From contig JACOEF010000186.1 in the NCBI GenBank assembly GCA_024998705.1, forward strand, positions 1 through 5,777: a stretch of DNA of 5,777 nucleotides, written 5' to 3'. The first letter of the stretch is position 1; the number at the start of each line of letters is the position of its first letter. Source of the stretch: Nitrospira sp. Lineage in GTDB: Bacteria > Nitrospirota > Nitrospiria > Nitrospirales > Nitrospiraceae. The position numbers and the translations under genes were made by a program. This document shows, in pieces, positions 3,521 through 5,777 of this stretch. The notes beneath the pieces are model-generated. The model was not told the DNA's origin and did not search any database. It saw nothing but the letters and a program-made list of their open reading frames with translations.

Positions 3521-5777
3521 ATGATGACTCCCAATACAGTGGCTTTCCGTCCGGCGATTAAAACGGAGCCTATTCCGGCCCATATCGCGGAAGAAATCGA
3601 AACGTTTGAAGCGGAGGCCCACCGTGTTCTGGGCGGAGACCTCTCCACCGACATTTTCAAGCCCTTTCGGCTCCAATATGGCATTTACGGCCAGCGGCAA
3701 CCTGGCGTCCAGATGGTGCGGATCAAGATTCCGTTCGGCGGGCTGACGGCCAATCAGTTACGCCAGGTCGCGGAACTCGCCGATCAGTACGCCACGGGTG
3801 TCGGGCACGTTACTACACGCCCGGATATTCAACTGCATTTTGTGGAGCTCAAGCATGTTCCGGAGATGATGCGACTGTTGGCCTTGGTTGGGCTGACCAC
3901 GCGTGAGGCCTGTGCGAATACGGTACGGAACGTCACGGCCTGTCATTTGGCGGGCGTGTGCCAGGGGGAAGTATTCGATGTCACGCCGTATGCAAAGACG
4001 GTGGCCTACCATCTCCTACGCAATCCGTTGAATCAGAGTCTCCCGCGGAAGTTCAAGATTGCCCTGTCCGGATGCCGGCAGGATTGCGCGCTCACCCCCA
4101 TTCACGACATTGGTTTGCTCGCGGCGAAGCGGGCCGACGGGACCCTCGGGTTCCGGATGGTGGCAGGCGGTGGATTAGGATCGACGCCGCGCATGGCCCA
4201 AGTGCTCAGAGAATTTACCCCCATGGACGAATTGCTTCCGACCATCGAGGCCGTGATCAAGGTATTCGACACACTCGGGAACCGTAAGAATCGCAATAAG
4301 GCGCGTATGAAGTTCGTCATCGAAAAGCTCGGGTTCGACGAATTCAAGCGTCGCTGGGAAGCGGCCTATGCGGCCATGGGATATGCCGTGCCGATGCACG
4401 AGCCGATCAAGTTGCTGGATTATGCCGATGTGCCGCCGTTGATCATGCCGACCAAGGCCGGCGTCACCTCCAACGGTCATGGGCACGGCAACGGGAGCGG
4501 CAACGGCGCGGTGTCACTCAATGGCCAGGCTTCCGCGTTCCAGGCCTGGAAGCGCACCAATGTGGTGCCGCAGCGGCAGGTAGGTTTTGTGACGGCGGCA
4601 ATCAAGTTGCCGATGGGCGATCTGACAGGCGACCAAATGTGGGTGGTTGCCGATGTGGCCGAACGGTATTCAAACGGCAACATCCGGACGACGATCAATC
4701 AGAACATGGTGATCCGGTGGATTCCCGAAGGGCGGCTGGAGGAATTCTACCAGGAGCTTGTGACGCACAGCTTGGGCGATCCCGGCGCAGAACTCGTCGA
4801 AGACATCATCGCCTGCCCGGGGACCGATACCTGTGGATTAGGCATTACCTCGTCCAAGGGCATGGCTAGGGCGCTGGCGGAAGTGTTTCCCGCCGGCCAG
4901 GTTCCGGAAGATCTGAGGGATGTGAGCGTCAAGATCAGCGGCTGCCATAATTCCTGCGCCCAGCATCATATCGCCACCATCGGGTTGCATGGGGTGGGCA
5001 AGCGTCTTGGTGAACATACGGCTCCGCATTATGAGTTGCATCTCGGCGGGCATGTGGACGGTACGCCGAAGATCGGACAACTGGTAGTCAAGTTGCCGGC
5101 GAAGAGTGTTCCGGCGGCGGTGCGGCATCTGGTAGACGTGTACCGTCGGGACCGGAAGGCGGGTGAGAGTCTTCAGTCGTTCATCACGCGTGTCGGGAAG
5201 AATGTGCTCAAAGACGAACTGATCCCCTACACGATCGTGCCGCCCTATGAGCAGGACTCGACCTATTACTACGATTGGGAAGGTGAGGCGGAATTCGTGC
5301 TGGAGGATCTGGGCCCCGGCGAGTGCGCGGGTGGCGCCTTGGAGATGATCGACGACCGGATGTTAGAGGCCGATCAGGAGCTCTATCAGGCGAAGTTGCT
5401 GGTCGAGAAGCATCAATATGCCTTGTCGGTGAATAAGTCGTATCGGGCTGTGTTGGCTGCGGCGAAGGGGCTTCTGGTCACGGAAGGGATCGATCCGGCG
5501 ACGGATGCCGAAACCTTCCAGGAGTTCGATCTGCGGTTGGCCAGCAAAGGTATCGTCCCGGCGACGTACAAAAATCTTGGCGCCCAAGTCGGCGACCTTG
5601 GTTCCAAGGACGCAACTGCCGAGGCGGCGACGGAGAAGATGGCCTTCGCCAAGCGGTTTCTCGCCGTCTGTCGGGCAGCCACGGAACAAATGGGTAAAGA
5701 TCTGAAGTTGTCTCAGGTGAAAGAAGAAGTCGTGCCCGCTGCAGCTTCGGTTGCGGTGCCTGCTTCGCCTGCACCTG
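3521..5777 (+). CDS. Siroheme nitrite/sulfite reductase, 3' end outside window
   Basis: Siroheme/[4Fe-4S] enzyme that reduces nitrite to ammonia or sulfite to sulfide with six electrons, probably from ferredoxin since no flavin domain is seen. The 752 visible codons hold two ferredoxin-like/siroheme half repeats (about 45-300 and 345-575). Residues matching the substrate cage of E. coli CysI are in half one: R100 (TTRPDIQ), R136 (VRN), K177 and K179 (LPRKFK). The cluster cysteines in half two are C432, C438, C475 and C479. Half one also carries a complete set, C141, C147, C185 and C189, which is unusual. A Gly/Asn/His-rich linker (317-335) joins the halves. After residue 575 come a GPGECAGG motif (598-605), a helical region like HEPN folds (about 612-725) and an Ala/Pro tail running off the edge. 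The start has GAGG 5 bases before ATG 3521; ATG 3524 is equally possible. The substrate cannot be decided from sequence; the CymR-like neighbour slightly favours sulfite. Confidence 0.92.
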   Translation, partial: MMTPNTVAFRPAIKTEPIPAHIAEEIETFEAEAHRVLGGDLSTDIFKPFRLQYGIYGQRQPGVQMVRIKIPFGGLTANQLRQVAELADQYATGVGHVTTRPDIQLHFVELKHVPEMMRLLALVGLTTREACANTVRNVTACHLAGVCQGEVFDVTPYAKTVAYHLLRNPLNQSLPRKFKIALSGCRQDCALTPIHDIGLLAAKRADGTLGFRMVAGGGLGSTPRMAQVLREFTPMDELLPTIEAVIKVFDTLGNRKNRNKARMKFVIEKLGFDEFKRRWEAAYAAMGYAVPMHEPIKLLDYADVPPLIMPTKAGVTSNGHGHGNGSGNGAVSLNGQASAFQAWKRTNVVPQRQVGFVTAAIKLPMGDLTGDQMWVVADVAERYSNGNIRTTINQNMVIRWIPEGRLEEFYQELVTHSLGDPGAELVEDIIACPGTDTCGLGITSSKGMARALAEVFPAGQVPEDLRDVSVKISGCHNSCAQHHIATIGLHGVGKRLGEHTAPHYELHLGGHVDGTPKIGQLVVKLPAKSVPAAVRHLVDVYRRDRKAGESLQSFITRVGKNVLKDELIPYTIVPPYEQDSTYYYDWEGEAEFVLEDLGPGECAGGALEMIDDRMLEADQELYQAKLLVEKHQYALSVNKSYRAVLAAAKGLLVTEGIDPATDAETFQEFDLRLASKGIVPATYKNLGAQVGDLGSKDATAEAATEKMAFAKRFLAVCRAATEQMGKDLKLSQVKEEVVPAAASVAVPASPAP

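Noticed and set aside
3314..3700. Minus-strand open frame of 128 codons across the Rrf2/reductase junction
   Set aside because: It is antisense to the Rrf2 C-terminus and the reductase N-terminus, both of which match known families; its product resembles nothing I recognise.

Overview
The window looks like a chromosomal segment of a moderately GC-rich free-living bacterium. The run Fis-like regulator, HU, tRNA-Val, thrS, beside an Rrf2 regulator and a ferredoxin-type nitrite/sulfite reductase, reminds me of Nitrospirota (Nitrospira-like) genomes. That assignment comes from gene content and protein style only and is an inference. There are no mobile elements, CRISPR arrays or phage genes.

Left part, minus strand, in transcription order: a 195-residue Fis-type DNA-binding protein (2669-2082) with a clear sigma70-type promoter; a 90-residue HU/IHF-family protein (1984-1712); tRNA-Val with anticodon GAC (1579-1505) with its own likely promoter; and the first 472 codons of threonyl-tRNA synthetase (1418-1), which runs off the left edge. 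This arm carries translation and nucleoid functions. The leader between the tRNA and thrS holds a strong hairpin whose pairing works only in the minus-strand RNA.

Middle, 2670-3016: a 347-base divergent intergenic region. It holds promoters pointing both ways, an 11-base direct repeat, a nested inverted repeat that could fold as RNA, and a perfect palindrome inside the spacer of the rightward promoter.

Right part, plus strand: an Rrf2-family regulator (3017 onward) with an in-frame TAA at codon 106 and 44 well-preserved family-like codons after it, then 51 bases later a large siroheme nitrite/sulfite reductase (3521 to beyond the right edge, 752 codons visible). The regulator probably controls the reductase, so the pair looks like a small sulfur or nitrogen assimilation unit.

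The two points most worth following up are the interrupted regulator and the reductase. The reductase keeps a full CX5C...CX3C iron-sulfur cysteine set in both of its halves, where the usual enzyme has it only in the second. It also carries a C-terminal helical extension and an Ala/Pro linker leading off the window.
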